Positions 1-12,005 are shown, counted from the first letter of the stretch. The stretch: 64,000 nt of DNA from Cordia subcordata (GCA_028554755.1 JAPTOF010000001.1:8848501-8912500), one strand, 5' to 3'. The notes: generated from the letters alone by a model not told the origin. Numbers and translations: made by a program.

Positions 1-30
1 AAATAATTCAAAAAAATTTAAATTGGCCGT

Positions 31-123
31 GTTCCCAAAACGCGGACCGCTCTCCCAAAACGTTGTTGCAAATGCAGCGCACTCCAGGAACGCGGTCCAC
101 GCTCTAGGAAAGAGGCCGCATTC
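31..123. repeat. Left array of degenerate GGAACGCGG-type motif
   Basis: Four or so diverged units of roughly 19-25 bp, each with a core like CCCAAAACGCGG or GGAACGCGGTCC. The array matches, in inverted orientation, the one at 1330-1480. Confidence 0.55.
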
Positions 124-560
124 CATAAATTAGCCAACCCAGGCTTTTCCTCTCCCATTCCCCATTTCATTTTCCAAAATTTTCCCCTACTCCCACTCAG
201 ATTTTCTTATTTATCAGCCTCACTTCTAATGATTTAGTCTCTATCTTGTAAGTTAATTATTTTATGTTATATTTTATAATTATATTTTATGTTTTAAGTT
301 ATATAATTTGTTGTTAGTTTGTTTAATTTTGTGTGGTAGTTTAAGGTAATTTTATTTTGAGTGATGATGTTGATTTGTTATTCTGTAATTTAATTATTGT
401 TAGTTTAGGAAGTTATTAGTTTAAGAAGTTAGCAATTTAATAAATTAGGGATTTAAATTTTATAAGAAAGTTAAGTTAGTTAATTGTAGAAAATTTGGTA
501 TTTAGCAATTTAAAAAAATTAAGTTAGTTAGTAATTTGTAGTTTAGGGTTTATGATTTTT

Positions 561-631
561 GTATTATTGTTATTATTATTATTATTGTTGTTGTTGTTGT
601 TGTTGTTGTTATTGTTGTTATTATTATTATG
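561..631. repeat. ATT/GTT microsatellite
   Basis: Uninterrupted trinucleotide tract that switches from (ATT)n to (GTT)n and back, in an AT-rich non-coding stretch upstream of the dioxygenase gene. Confidence 0.9.
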
Positions 632-1329
632 TTTTAAGTTATATAATTTGTTATTAGATTGTTTATTATTAGTTGTTGAAAGGTGGATATTAAGAAAATT
701 TGGTAATTTAATATTTTTATAATTTAATAATCTAGTAATTTATTAACTTAGGGATTTAAATTTTATAAGAAAGTTAAGTTAATTAATTGTAGAAATCTGT
801 TGTTATTGCACTTGGGTAATAATAAATCTGTTGCAATGTAGCATCTCATGTAGGGTCACAATTGTAGAAGTTAACTCTGTCAATGGTTGGATACAAACCG
901 AGCTTTCTAATTACACGAGAAACAAATTGATTATAAGTTGTATCAGGAAAAATTTTATTTTTCGTGGTATATTTGGACTCTTGTAATCAAGACCGTAATT
1001 GGTTATAATTTTTTGACCACCGCAGTATAAAAAAATAGTAATTTCGGTTGAATTTATTCTTTTACGTGCTTTAGAAACGTAAGAAAAGAAACTTAGAGTG
1101 AGGCTGTGGGATAGGTTGAGTGTTGAATGAGCCGTTGGAGGAAGTGGTTAGGGTTTATATAGGTAGAAAACGCAATTTGGGACTGAGACTTCTGAAATTT
1201 CGCGTGACATGAAATACCCAAGCATGACTGATGGTAGAGAATATATTCGATTCGCTGCAAACGCATTATCAGAATGAGCTGCTAAGAAGAAATTCTCTGC
1301 TTCACCGTCACATCAACCAGGGGCCAAGG

Positions 1330-1480
1330 AATTTCTGGAAAAGTTGGGAAAAACTGGGAACACATGCTGGGAACGCAGACCTCATTTTGGAGCGCAGCGG
1401 CGTTCTAGGAACGTGGTCTCATTCTGGGAACACGGCCCTCTCTCTCGGAATGCGGTCCATATTCTTGGAGCGTGCCAGAC
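1330..1480. repeat. Right array of degenerate GGAACGCGG-type motif
   Basis: About seven diverged units with the core GGAACGYGGYC followed by a T-rich spacer. It is the inverted partner of the array at 31-123. A 93-codon open frame over it (1231-1512) is a by-product of the repeat and is not treated as a gene. Confidence 0.55.
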
Positions 1481-1657
1481 GTATTTTGAAAGCGAGATTG
1501 GGTTATATTTGAAACTCTATCCAAAATAGGGTCAATTTTGCATTGAATATTGTATCCAAAATTGGGTCAATTTTGCGTGAAATATCATGGGTTAAAAAAA
1601 AAAAATTTCCTAGCAGCTGAGTCCTATCATGTTCTCAAAAACGTTTTCTGGGACCAA

Positions 1658-1667
1658 CTATTTATAG
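1658..1667 (+). promoter_or_regulatory. TATA-like box of the dioxygenase gene
   Basis: CTATTTATAG lies 60-70 bp before the chosen start codon at 1728, a normal plant distance for a short 5' leader. No other core element was recognised. Confidence 0.45.
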
Positions 1668-1727
1668 GTGCAACGTTTGTTTTCAGCTTCCAAGTTGTAA
1701 CATTTTGTATACTCTTAAGAAAGAGAT

Positions 1728-4700
1728 ATGGCTACTTGGAGTCAAGTATTGCAAGTGACTTGCTCTATGCCAAGAGCTTCTGTCTCACGCAAACTTGATC
1801 AGTTCAAAGCCTCATTCTCATCTTCTATCAAGGTAATCTTTTCTCTGTATTCATCATATGAATAGTATCACTAGAAATTAGTGGCCTGATATGTATCAAT
1901 TCTTAAATGAAATATGCTTGTAAAGCATGACTTTGAATAATCTCAATTTGCTTTCAGCCATTGCTGAGAGAGTTGCAGCAGACTCCCATCGCGGTGGATG
2001 TTCCCAAAGCTATCAGGGAGGCTTCAGTGAGATTGTTAGATGCATTTGTTGATTCAATGATTGTGTTTGTTGACCAGCCACTGCTTCCATCTCAGGTGTT
2101 CTTCAAGCAGAATGATAATGCATATTTAATGCCGATATATTCTTTTTTCCTTTAAATTACATGTGTGGTGATCCATAAGGTGTTAATTATTTTTACATGT
2201 ATTCAAGTAGAGTAATTTTGCACCGGTAGAAGAGATTGGAGGAGTTGTTTATGTCACTGAGATTGAAGGATGGATCCCAGAAGACTTTCCAGAGGGTGTG
2301 TACATAAGAAACGGTGCGCTACTTGTTCTCAATTTTCATATCCGTAAAAATGATTGCACCCCCTGAGAATTTATTTACAATGCGTCAAACCCTTTTATTT
2401 CAAAATCCCCTCGTAACCTCCTCTATTTAAAAAAAAAAAATCAAATCACATTAAGGATTAGAGACGTCAAATATATTAGAAAATAAGGGGTAATTACGAG
2501 AGAGTTTTGATAATATATAGGAGTATGTGACGCACTTTAAACAAATTACAAAAAACTGTATCTATTTCACACATTTTCATGCTATGATGTACTATTTAGC
2601 TGCTAGAATTGTTTAATTTATTGAATATTATTATCTTCGTAAACATATTTCGTTACTTCTTATGAGATGAAAGCAAACTCATCGTTGGGAACAAAATATG
2701 AGATCTTAACTTTGTCGCCATGCGACAGGAATTCATCAACAAGTATAGCTACTTAGACACATAAATTGACTCACCAAGGATTTGAATTATATATTTATGA
2801 TGAAGCTTAGAGTTCACCAGTGCTATTTTGATCGTCTGAGTCCTACAAAAAGGACGGTAAATGGAAGAACTTTTTTCTTCAGGATAAACTCCAACGTCCA
2901 AGCCAATAAAAGTTGGAACCTCCAGGGAGAAAAGATGATTTCAGAATTTTTTAATGAAAGTTAGTGAACAAATAGTTGTGAGGTAATGAATAAATACTCC
3001 GTGAACAAATAGTTGTGGGTAATGAACAAATAATCAGTGAACAAACAATTGTTAGATAGTGAACAAACATTTACTATTCGTGAACAGTAGCACGTAAACA
3101 GTAGTGCATAATGTTCAAGCGCATTCTGTTGCTAATTTGCTTGCTTTTTTTTTTTCTTTTTCTTTTTAATGCATAAGATAGCATAATACTTAATAAATAA
3201 ACACTTTGTAAGGGATAATGATATAAGTCCCGCGCTAGTACCTTGTTTTTGTTTTGAGGGACTTCTTCCTTCTTCTTTCCTTTGGCCTATTCTAACACTA
3301 GGACTTTTTCTTCTCTTGCAAGGCTCGATGTAAGGAGTTAACGTCTTTGCCTCGTATAAATTCTTCTACTTCTACCATGAGAGCCGAAAATGACTTGGAA
3401 CTTTTGCAAGAAATTTGCGCATGGAAATCGCTAGGTTGCAACCCTTGTGTATAGGCAATGATAACCAGTATTTCATTTGGATCTACTACTCCGAAGGTCG
3501 CATGACTCGCATCACTAAACCTCTCGGTGTATTCCCGAATGGTTTCTCCTAGTTTCTGATAGTATGACAACAATGTAGACCCGTCCTTCGAAATCATTTT
3601 ATTGTTAGCGAAAAGATCAATGAACCTTTGAGCCAGTTTTTAGCCTTATTTTTTTAAATGTTTTTAAAATTAACCCAATTTTTAAGAGATTTGAAAAAAT
3701 AAACTTTTTGAACTTTCGAAATTCGAATTCGAACTTTGATAGTTTGATTATGTTTTTTTGCCCCCATTCAAATAAATAATTGACATTTATAATTTCGAAC
3801 TTTCAAAGTTTGGAAATTGAACTTTCAAAGTTTGAAAGTTGGCTTCTCAAAAAAGCCATGCCAACTTTCGAACTTTGAAAGTTTGATTTCGAAATCATAA
3901 ATGTTAATTTTTTTTGAATGGGGGTAAAAAAATATTATCGGATTTTTAAAATTTGAATTCAAAATTTGAAAGTTTGAAAAGTTTATTTTTGTAATCTCCT
4001 TAAAAATTGGGTTAATTTTAAAAATATTTAAAAAACAAGGTTAAAAAAAAAATTAGCCACCTTTGAGCCAGGTCGTCGAAGCAAGGGATAGACTGGTTTG
4101 TAGCAGTTTGTACCACTGGAACACTATTCCCGTAAATGTTTGAGGGAAAGCCTGGCATTTCAAGGCATCCGTCAAATCATAAATCATTAACTTTGTTTCG
4201 AACAAGTTCACTTGATCTTCTGGGACAATCGTTCTGCCATACTTTCCCAGCTTCACAAGCAAGTACCTAGAAGTAGCTTTTCAACCAGTAACTCTAGGAC
4301 ACGAGGCATTGGCACCTATCTCTTATGCCTGAATTGTTTCCTTTCATGCCCGATCTTTCTCTCACCATTGCTGCTAGACCTATGGTTACTTCTTACATTG
4401 AGACTCCCTGTCCTATGACTGGGAGAATTTTTGGGTTGGGTGTTCCTCAGGGAAGATATGACCTCCTACTATCGGGGTTCATGAGGCATATGTTTGCTCT
4501 TTTTGTTGTAGTCTTATTTTAAGATGTTTATTTTATTAAAATAAAAGTACATCTTATAAAATTTAAGAAATTTTATCATACATTCTATAAAATTTTAAAA
4601 TAAAATAATACTTTTGATCTTATAAGAAATAAGCAATCCTTCCTATCTTATTTTTTACAATTATAGAATGCATAGTACATATGATAAAATATCTTAAATT

Positions 4701-7700
4701 TTATAAGATATCTCAAAATTTCAATAGGATAAGTATCTTAAAATAAGATCATTCCAAACACACTAATTGTCGGAAATAGGGTTGACTTCCGTACAAGGTC
4801 GAGAATATAGGTTGCATGTGGGTGTAAGGTTGGCTTTGAGCATAAGGAAAGGGTGGGTATTACAAGCGTGGCCCTTGAATTGGGTAGCACCCCATCATAT
4901 TTTGTAGATTAACACATAATTGCACCATCACAGTTGGGCCAAAGTAGTCCACTAGTGACGGCGCGTACGCAGCTTGTGTGTTAGTTTAATGCTAGTTATG
5001 CAGCTAATTGCTAGAACCTACACGACCATCAGCAGCCTCTTCATGTAGTTCCTAAGCCATTTGTTTTACTGGATAGCTATACTATGTTTTCAATGTTTCC
5101 CATAGATTGCACCAACTGATAAAGCCCAAAGTTCACCAGTGCTATGCCAATCGTCGGAGTCCTGCAAAGAACACAGATGACAGGGCTTTTTCCCTTGAGA
5201 TAAACTCTGATGCCTAAGTCAGTAAGGGTTGAAAGTTTCACGGAGAAAAGACGAATTCCGGATTTTTTTTTACTCTTGATGACATGCTTGTACGTATTTA
5301 TAAGGTTGCTTGAGTGATATAGCCAATGATAATCGTGGTTTGCTATTGGTCAACTTGCATCTACTCTACCGGTGAAAACAGACGAATGGTATACCTTGGT
5401 TAGGTCATAGGCCAGCTTGCACAAAACAGTGCACGTTAGGCCTAAGCTGTAGGTTGTGCCCCATCCTGATAGGGACCCCTGGCTCTCTTGACCTGAGAGT
5501 CCACCGGATGTCTGGTGGGTGTAGACGTGCTCTCCTTTTAGATCCACTACGGACCTGATTGACTCTCATCTAGGCGCTTGTTGGTTATGCGCCTAGCCTT
5601 GTGTGCTTCCTACCAATTTCAATGAAAAATGAGACTACCAATATCAATGCATTTAAAAAATTGAATCTAACTCTGAAAGCTCCAGTTAAGTCGTTCCGAT
5701 GGTGATCATACTGCATCAAATTGGCTCCCACAATATGTCCAGCACCAAAAGAATTCTGATTTTCTTGTATAATGTTCAATAATTAGAGGTTTCATTTAGA
5801 TAACTCCACAAGTAACATGTTTGAATTTTAACTAGATATCCTTGTACATGTCAAAATAAACTATATATAAAGTGTTTAAAGAAAATGCTTTATTGTAACT
5901 GGCTTGAAATTTTGTTGTTGCGCTTGCAGGCTCAAACCCCTTATTCGGAGGACTCAAGTCCACAGAATCTATATTTGGAAAATCAAGCCATATATGGGTA
6001 GAAGGAGAAGGAATGCTACATGCTTTATACTTCGAGAAAGACACGAGTGGTAGCTGGATGGCCTCCTACAACAACAGACATGTCCAAACAGGCACATACA
6101 AACTGGAAAAACAAAGAAAAAAACCAGCATTCCTTCCAGGTGCTGAAGGGGATTCACTAGCTGTTCTATTGGCTTATTTGCTAAATTTGGTATGTGAAGT
6201 TCTTAAGATGTACATCATTTTGGTGAAAGGTAGCATCTAGCTGTGTTAACAAACTTGTTGTTTGTTTGTTTTTCCAACAATTATTTTGAAAACTAGAAGG
6301 TAGAATGATAATTCAGAGAATTGGTTGTCTAACTATCTCATATTGTTCTGCTACTGATTGGTTTCAGCTGAGATTTGGTGAGGTGAACAAACATTTGAGC
6401 AATACCAATGTTTTTGAGCATTCAGGAAAGTTGTACTCAATTGCTGAGAATCATATGCCCCAAGAGGTTGACATCCTCACACTAAAAACTTTAGGGAACT
6501 GGGATGTTGATGGGGCTTGGGATCGGCCGTTCACTAGCCACCCTAAGGTATTAAGTTCAAAGAGCCTGTAAAATAGTTATCCCACGTCATATTTCCAGCT
6601 TCCCCTTTAGGCCTCTGTGTTAACTTTTTAGTGAAACAGAAAGATCCAGATACTGGAGAGCTTGTCATAATGGGAATTGATGCCAAGAAACCTTATATGG
6701 TTTTAGGGGTGGTCTCAGGTATGCTTTTGTGTTTTTAAGTCATATTTGGAATTAATAAAATTAACTAAAATATGACCCTCGCGCTGCAAATTCTGTTAAT
6801 GTGCTCATCATTTACTTTTTCCTTTACATCCCTTTTCGCGAATCAAATAATTAAATTCCAATTATTGCTTTCAGCTGATGGGAAGAAATTAGTTCATAAG
6901 GTGGATCTCAAATTCTCTAGGTGCACCTTTTGCCATGAAATAGGCATTTCACAGAGGTATACACGCCAGTAAAATCTTCTGTACTTGTTTAACGTTCTTA
7001 CAACATGATCTTCGAAATAAAAGAACCAAGATTAACTTAATGTTGCATTAATTCGCAGTTATAATGTGATCCTGGATTTTCCACTAACCATAGATATTAA
7101 ACGACTCATCAGAGGAGGCCCGTGAGTATATTTGATATATATTTCATATGGCTTTAGTCCATTTATACTTCAGCTATTATGGTCTATTATTTGACAAATA
7201 CGCAATTATATGTAGACTAATCAAGTATAACAAGGAAGAATATGCAAGGTTAGGAGTTATGCCCCGCTATGGTGATGCAGATTCTGTCCGCTGGTTTGAG
7301 GTTGAACCAAGTAGTGTGTTTCACATTTTCAATTGTTTTGAGGAGGATGATGAGGTAATAAAATGCTTGAGCTCTTTTGATGCTTCTTTCAAGAGTCTAA
7401 ATTCTCAGAAGGAAAAGGCACCTGACATTTAGAGTATGAATACATGTTTTGGACGAAAATGCAGGTTGTAGTGATGGGATGTAGAGCTCGAGGATCAATT
7501 ATACCCGCACCTGACTTTGAGTTGAACAAGTTTGAGTGGTTTTCTGAAGGACTAAAACACGTAAATTCAGTTGAAGAGAATAATGAAAATTCACAGGGCG
7601 CTCTATTTTTTACTCGTGTTTGTGAATGGAGATTAAATATGCAGAGTGGTGAGGTGAAGCAGAGGGATCTCACTAATGAGTTCTCCATGGAATTTCCTAT

Positions 7701-8463
7701 GATCAATCAGAATTTTACTGGTGTTGAAAACAAGTATGGTTATGCACAAGTTGTTGATTCATTTGCAAGCTCCACAGCAGGTAGTAACAAACTCATTGTT
7801 TCTTTTTTCGGGTGAAATGTTTTATCAGATCCTTTTTGTCAAAAGCCGCAAAAATTACTTGCCCAAAATTTGTTGACAGGCATGCCCAAGTATGGAGGCC
7901 TTTCGAAGCTTTATTTTCAAGAGAGACACCTTGGGTCACCTTCGGTAAAACTTGTAATATTCTTCTGCATTTCCTAGTTCTAACACAAGGGTCGTCGCAT
8001 TCTAAATAATATAGTTTTTGGCAATATAGTGTATCCGCGCGCCCATGCCTAACACGAACATTTTCCATCACTATCGCTAAATCTTGGACTTGTTAACTAG
8101 GGAGGTGAGCGATCTGATTTGATAAAGGTCGAGTATCACAAATTTCCAGCCAACACATTTTGCTCAGGAGCTACTTTTGTACCCAAAGCTGGAAGCCTGG
8201 AAGAGGATGATGGTTGGATAATCACATTTGTTCACAATGAAGATACTAATATATCTCAAGTAAGTTGTCTATGGACACGTAGAGTTTATGATAATATTTC
8301 AAATTTTATTCTCTAATTTGTATGTGTATGTAATTTCCTACTTTCTTTCCAGGTCTATGTTGTTGATGCCAAGAAGTTTTCAAGTGACCCCGTTGCCAAA
8401 ATTACACTTCCAAGTAGAGTTCCATATGGTTTCCATGGAGCTTTCATCCCAATAAGCTCATAA
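1728..8463 (+). CDS. Carotenoid cleavage dioxygenase-like protein, 13 exons
   Basis: Non-haem iron enzyme family that oxidatively cleaves carotenoids or apocarotenoids. Coding exons by hand: 1728-1832, 1958-2095, 2211-2313, 5930-6189, 6368-6547, 6640-6718, 6875-6956, 7059-7121, 7216-7354, 7465-7780, 7880-7944, 8101-8259, 8353-8463. All introns are GT-AG, phases close and the product is 599 residues, usual for the family. The four iron-binding histidines are present: H260 (FTSHPK), H309 (FCHEIG), H373 (VFHIFN) and H591 (PYGFHGAF). The conserved RNGPNPLFGG segment reads [10 protein letters not shown], spanning the third intron. The sequence is closer to the CCD1-like or CCD-like group than to NCED, from remembered motifs; substrate and cleavage site cannot be told. 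A plastid signal is not obvious. The first residues ([10 protein letters not shown]) give the only in-frame start near the TATA-like box. Intron 3 (3.6 kb) is swollen by transposons. No inactivating change was seen. Confidence 0.9.
2795..2950 (-). repeat. LTR-derived repeat, copy 1, in dioxygenase intron 3
   Basis: About 150 bp starting AGAGTTCACCAGTGCTATTTTG, closely similar to 5115-5265. The two copies flank the gag fragment in the same orientation, so they are probably the remains of the two LTRs of one decayed Ty3/gypsy element. Confidence 0.5.
3298..4262 (-). pseudogene. Ty3/gypsy gag fragment, broken and interrupted
   Basis: Reverse-strand remains of a retrotransposon gag domain. The N-terminal part (4262 down to 4072) has the family pattern [19 protein letters not shown] and FQWYKLL. 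The C-terminal part (3636 down to 3298) continues [13 protein letters not shown] then [10 protein letters not shown]. The two parts were once contiguous: a 422-bp foldback element (3637-4058) sits exactly between them. A one-base loss just before the insertion point shifts the frame from the expected FDDLAQRF reading. No protease, reverse transcriptase or integrase was found nearby, so only gag and possible LTR pieces remain. The fragment lies antisense inside the third intron of the dioxygenase gene. Confidence 0.75.
3624..4071. mobile_element. Foldback MITE inserted in gag, with target duplication
   Basis: The element (3637-4058) is a long imperfect inverted repeat whose arms share runs such as AAAATTAACCCAATTTTTAAG and CGAACTTTCAAAGTTTG. 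It is flanked by the 13-bp direct repeat ACCTTTGAGCCAG at 3624-3636 and 4059-4071. That repeat is part of the interrupted gag coding sequence and so is a genuine target duplication. A duplication of about 11-13 bp with long inverted arms suggests a Mutator-type non-autonomous element; exact ends are uncertain by 1-2 bp. Confidence 0.8.
4505..4770. mobile_element. MITE, family 1, copy in dioxygenase intron 3
   Basis: About 260 bp with inverted ends (TCTTATTTTAAGATGTTTA at left, matching the complement of ATCTTAAAATAAGATCATTCCAAACAC at right). A second copy with the same interior (AAATTTAAGAAATTTTATCATACAT and ATAAGAAATAAGCAAT) lies at 24600-24866. No coding capacity. Confidence 0.75.
5115..5580 (-). 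repeat. LTR-like sequence, copy 2, in dioxygenase intron 3
   Basis: Begins with the same ~150 bp as 2795-2950 (AAGTTCACCAGTGCTATGCC) and continues about 300 bp with GC-rich sequence of LTR character. With 2795-2950 it brackets the gag remnant, consistent with a shortened antisense Ty3/gypsy element of about 2.8 kb. The rest of the intron to 5929 shows nothing recognisable. Confidence 0.4.
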
Positions 8464-8769
8464 TCTTATCATAATCGAATGTTCATCTGGTAATTTGTAC
8501 AGAAAATGTATGCTAGGTTTTGGGTTTTCTTTTATTATTGCTATGATTTTGAAAATGCATTGCACAATGTTACATAAATAAATTGCCGCAGTTTGATCTA
8601 GCAAGTTAGTTAATCTATAATCTAGCAAGTTAGTTAATCTATACGCCTTTAAAAATTTATCACACTGATATGCCTTCAGCTTTAAACAATGAAATAGATG
8701 CAGTCACCGTTTTGGTGTATTCATTTACTATATTAGTACACTTTTAATTTAGACAAGGAAATTGATAGA

Positions 8770-9324
8770 GTTATCACAAGTGGCGGAGCCAGGGCCCAGA
8801 GTGCAGCGGGTGCACATTTATATACGTTTAATTTTTAATATAAATAAAATTAAATATAAAAATACCTAAAATTTAATACAATAATGACATCTTAATATAC
8901 ATAAAAATACAAATAAATATCTATCATTGTTGCAAATAGAACTATGTTTTATAATTATTTTAGCTTGATTGCATATTTTGAAAACGATAAATATTCAACA
9001 AAAAAAACATTTCTTGATTTTCTTTTATTTTTCCTTTCTTTATCTCATCGTTTCTACGTATATTTTTATCCTTTTTTGTTTTTTTCTTGTTTTTTTCATT
9101 CTAAATTTACTTTTTAGAATGAAAAATAAAATACTAGTGTTGATACTTCCTTTATCACAATTATGAGGGGGTGCACTCTTATTATAAAAGGATGCACCTC
9201 AAGTTAATTAATCTTTCATAATAAAAAATTAACAAAAAAATGTAGTGGTAACATTTTTTAAGCAAAAAGTCAAGGGGTGCATGGCACCCCCTAGAACATA
9301 TGTAGCTCCGCCTATGGTTATCAC
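8770..9324. mobile_element. hAT-type non-autonomous element
   Basis: A 539-bp element (8778-9316) with short inverted ends: AGTGGCGGAGCCAGG at left and the complement of TAGCTCCGCCTAT at right. It is flanked by a perfect 8-bp direct repeat GTTATCAC (8770-8777 and 9317-9324), the target-site length of hAT transposons. The interior is AT-rich and non-coding, with a repeated GGGTGCAC motif near both ends. Confidence 0.85.
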
Positions 9325-10441
9325 CTCATCTAAAATCTCACATCTACTCAAAATGTTAGATTGATTTATCATATTAATCCGCCTTTAGACAATGAAATTA
9401 ATAGAGATACCACCTCATCTAAAATCTCCCATCTACTCAAGATATTTTTTTTTTTTTGCTTTTTTGTCGAGACTCAAGATATTGGATTGATTTATTGTAT
9501 TAGCATCCCATTAGAGCGGAATTCATGTATTTAAAGAAGACATTGGTGTATTTGTTTATTATATTAACAAGTCTCGTGACATATAGCTGTAATTATCTGT
9601 AATTATTTTGAACATTGCACATCAACAATTTAAAAAAATGAGTAGCGATAAGTGTCAAACCCATGACCTAGGCTTTGATATGATGATAATTGATAGAGTT
9701 AGCGCCTAATCTAAAAGTTTAAGTTTCCAAAGAAGATATTAGTTAACAAAAATCTACAACTAAAATCTCTCGATGTGGACTCTTAAAAGTCTAATTTATG
9801 CAGGATCAATGACCTTTCATTGACAGAAACTAAAGACAGAGGCGGATAATCACTAGTTGCAGTTGCTAATTCTAACCTAACAGTAGTTCTTTCTTCTGAT
9901 GAGCAGAAACTTTTTGTGGTGGTTAATTCTCATAAGTAACTCTCTCGAATGTATGCTGTTACTTTGTTACCAGATTCAAGCAAACTCAAGAGTGGAAAGC
10001 AGCAAGCAGTGCCACATCCCAAATTCTTGTTTGGGAGTCTCTTTCTCCAAACTGACACTTCGCATTAATTGTCGATTAATTACATTGACAATTAATTATG
10101 GAGGAAAATTATGTGATATGAATTGAAATTTGGTAAATTGCTGGAGACAACCTTGAATTACACAAAGAATTTGAGATGTAAATCCTACTCATACTAAGAT
10201 GCATCAATTGTGAACTATCTGCCATTTTATCACAATTTATTAAAGATTCACTATCATTAATTTTGACCGTTCATCACATTTTGATATTATGAGAAGATTC
10301 TTTTAAGTTGTTTTTTTTTTTTAAGTTGCTATAAATTAAAGTTTGTGATTGTAGATGTTGAAACGCAGGAAAATGTGACATATTTTGTGGTCACGGCTTC
10401 CAAATTTAGCTACTAGCTGACTGGCATCCAAATTTGATTAC
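9325..10441. other. Intergenic, no gene seen
   Basis: AT-rich. It holds one local duplication: CACCTCATCTAAAATCTCACATCTACTCAA near 9322 recurs near 9410 with few changes. No coding pattern was found on either strand. Confidence 0.6.
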
Positions 10442-11612
10442 TGTCACGCCCCAAGAACCATAAACTTTTATTGGACGTAACGCGCCACGCTCTAGAAAGG
10501 AACGACCTTTCCGAATGCGCAAGGCTCTAACTTTTAATATAATAAAATGAAGAATCAAGCAACTGACAATAGTCAATGTGAAATATCAAACTTCCAAGCA
10601 AGAAAACAAGAGATTTCAATCTTCTTCTAAGTCACAAGTTTTACCCTAAAAGAAAAAAAAACAATGCAATTGCAACAATTTGTTTGAAAGCAAATAAAGC
10701 AAAAGCTGTTTGACATCGCCCAGACAAGGGGCCTTATTAATAATATACTCTAAAAGTTCCAAATAGCCGCGTTCCAAGTCTACTCCTCTTTATTTGCAGC
10801 ACAACAAGGAAAAACAAAATTCGCAAAAACACATAGAAACTAATAAGAACAATCTCAGTAAGAGTATCCTTACAATAATAAAACGATAATCTGTACGTCA
10901 AGCAAAAGTCAAATGACACCTAAACTTAGTTATCAACAATTACCAGTTAACACGAATTCGCAAAGACAGAACCACACAACTAGCGTCTCACAATTTCTCT
11001 ATGAATAAATGTAGAGCGTAATAAATTGAAAACCAAAGTCACATATTCAATAAGGTGGCTGTGGCTACAGACGGGTAGCATCGTTCTGACATAGTGTGGT
11101 TTGATAAGCTCAAACCACCAAAAGCCCAATAGGAATTCCAATCTTATGATAGTGCACTAATCTGATATTATTGGTGTTTAACCCCCACCAACAGGGTCCG
11201 AAGTTCGCAACCATTCAGATATATTCTAGACTTCACAATTTTTCAAAAAGAAATACTAAAAATCATAGGTCATGCAATATTTAATCTTTCTTGCTAAAAC
11301 TGCTACAACATTTAATTTAATAAAATAATAAGAAAGACATCATTTTGAAATTTTATTTTGAAACTATAATTAAGAAGAGAAAGTACAAAAGAAAGGAGCA
11401 CAAAACAAATCACAAGTCAATTCTTTTGTCAATTTTTTTTAAAAAAATACTGTTGACAGTGTACATGAACAGTACCGTGCGCTGTTCATGATAATTTTTT
11501 TTTCTAGAATTTATAACATTGCATCAACAATTCATGATACTAGACGTTTTTCCCCCCTTTTTCATACACAATTAGCAACAAGCAAATCACAAATCAATTC
11601 TTTTTAAAATAT

Positions 11613-11630
11613 CACTGTTCATGAACAGTG
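11613..11630. repeat. Perfect 18-bp palindrome in the LTR
   Basis: CACTGTTCATGAACAGTG is a perfect inverted repeat and is surrounded by further partial copies of TTCATGAACAGTG (11460-11680). The matching place in the other LTR (17926-17943) reads CACTATTCATGAACAGTG, with one mismatch. Confidence 0.85.
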
Positions 11631-12005
11631 TGCGTCACTATTTATGAACAGTGCTCGCACCACTATTCATGACTGTAAAGGATATTTTTTTTTCTTTTCC
11701 ATTATCATTATCAATAGATTTAAAGATTCACATGATCTTAGCATTACAAAGAGGCATGAAGAAAAACAGAAGAAATACAAAATTAAAAGACTAAATAAAT
11801 TAAAGTAAGGATTAACCACTTACCTCCTTTTGATTCTTCTGTGAAAACTTCTGTTAATCATAAACCTCTTACTAGAAAGAAAACTCACAACCTAACCCTA
11901 GATGTTTTTTCTGTAGAGCGTATAAAAGTTTTCCTGATATTTGGTCAAAATTTTATTTTATTTTATTTTTAATAAGAAACCTATTCTAGGTAGGTCTCTT
12001 TCTTT

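Larger units (their letters stand above)
1..1512. mobile_element. Possible Mutator-like element remnant
   Basis: This stretch has no intact gene. Both ends carry arrays of a GC-richer motif in an otherwise very AT-rich sequence (about 31-123 and 1330-1480), and the right array read as reverse complement resembles the left one, as terminal inverted repeats would. Around 800-1010 the minus strand reads, with stops, like the N-terminal region of a plant transposase (short runs such as TYNQFVSRVIRKLGLYPT). Assignment to the Mutator-like superfamily is an inference from this combination. The window begins inside or at the edge of the element, so the left end is not defined. Confidence 0.3.

Noticed and set aside
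1231..1512. 93-codon frame upstream of the dioxygenase
   Set aside because: Half of it is the degenerate GGAACGCGG array; no recognised domain.
7389..7706. 105-codon minus-strand frame
   Set aside because: Shadow of dioxygenase exon 10.
10737..10919. 60-codon minus-strand frame repeated identically at 17059-17241
   Set aside because: The two copies lie at the same place in the two LTRs of one retrotransposon; identity follows from LTR duplication and the peptide has no motif.
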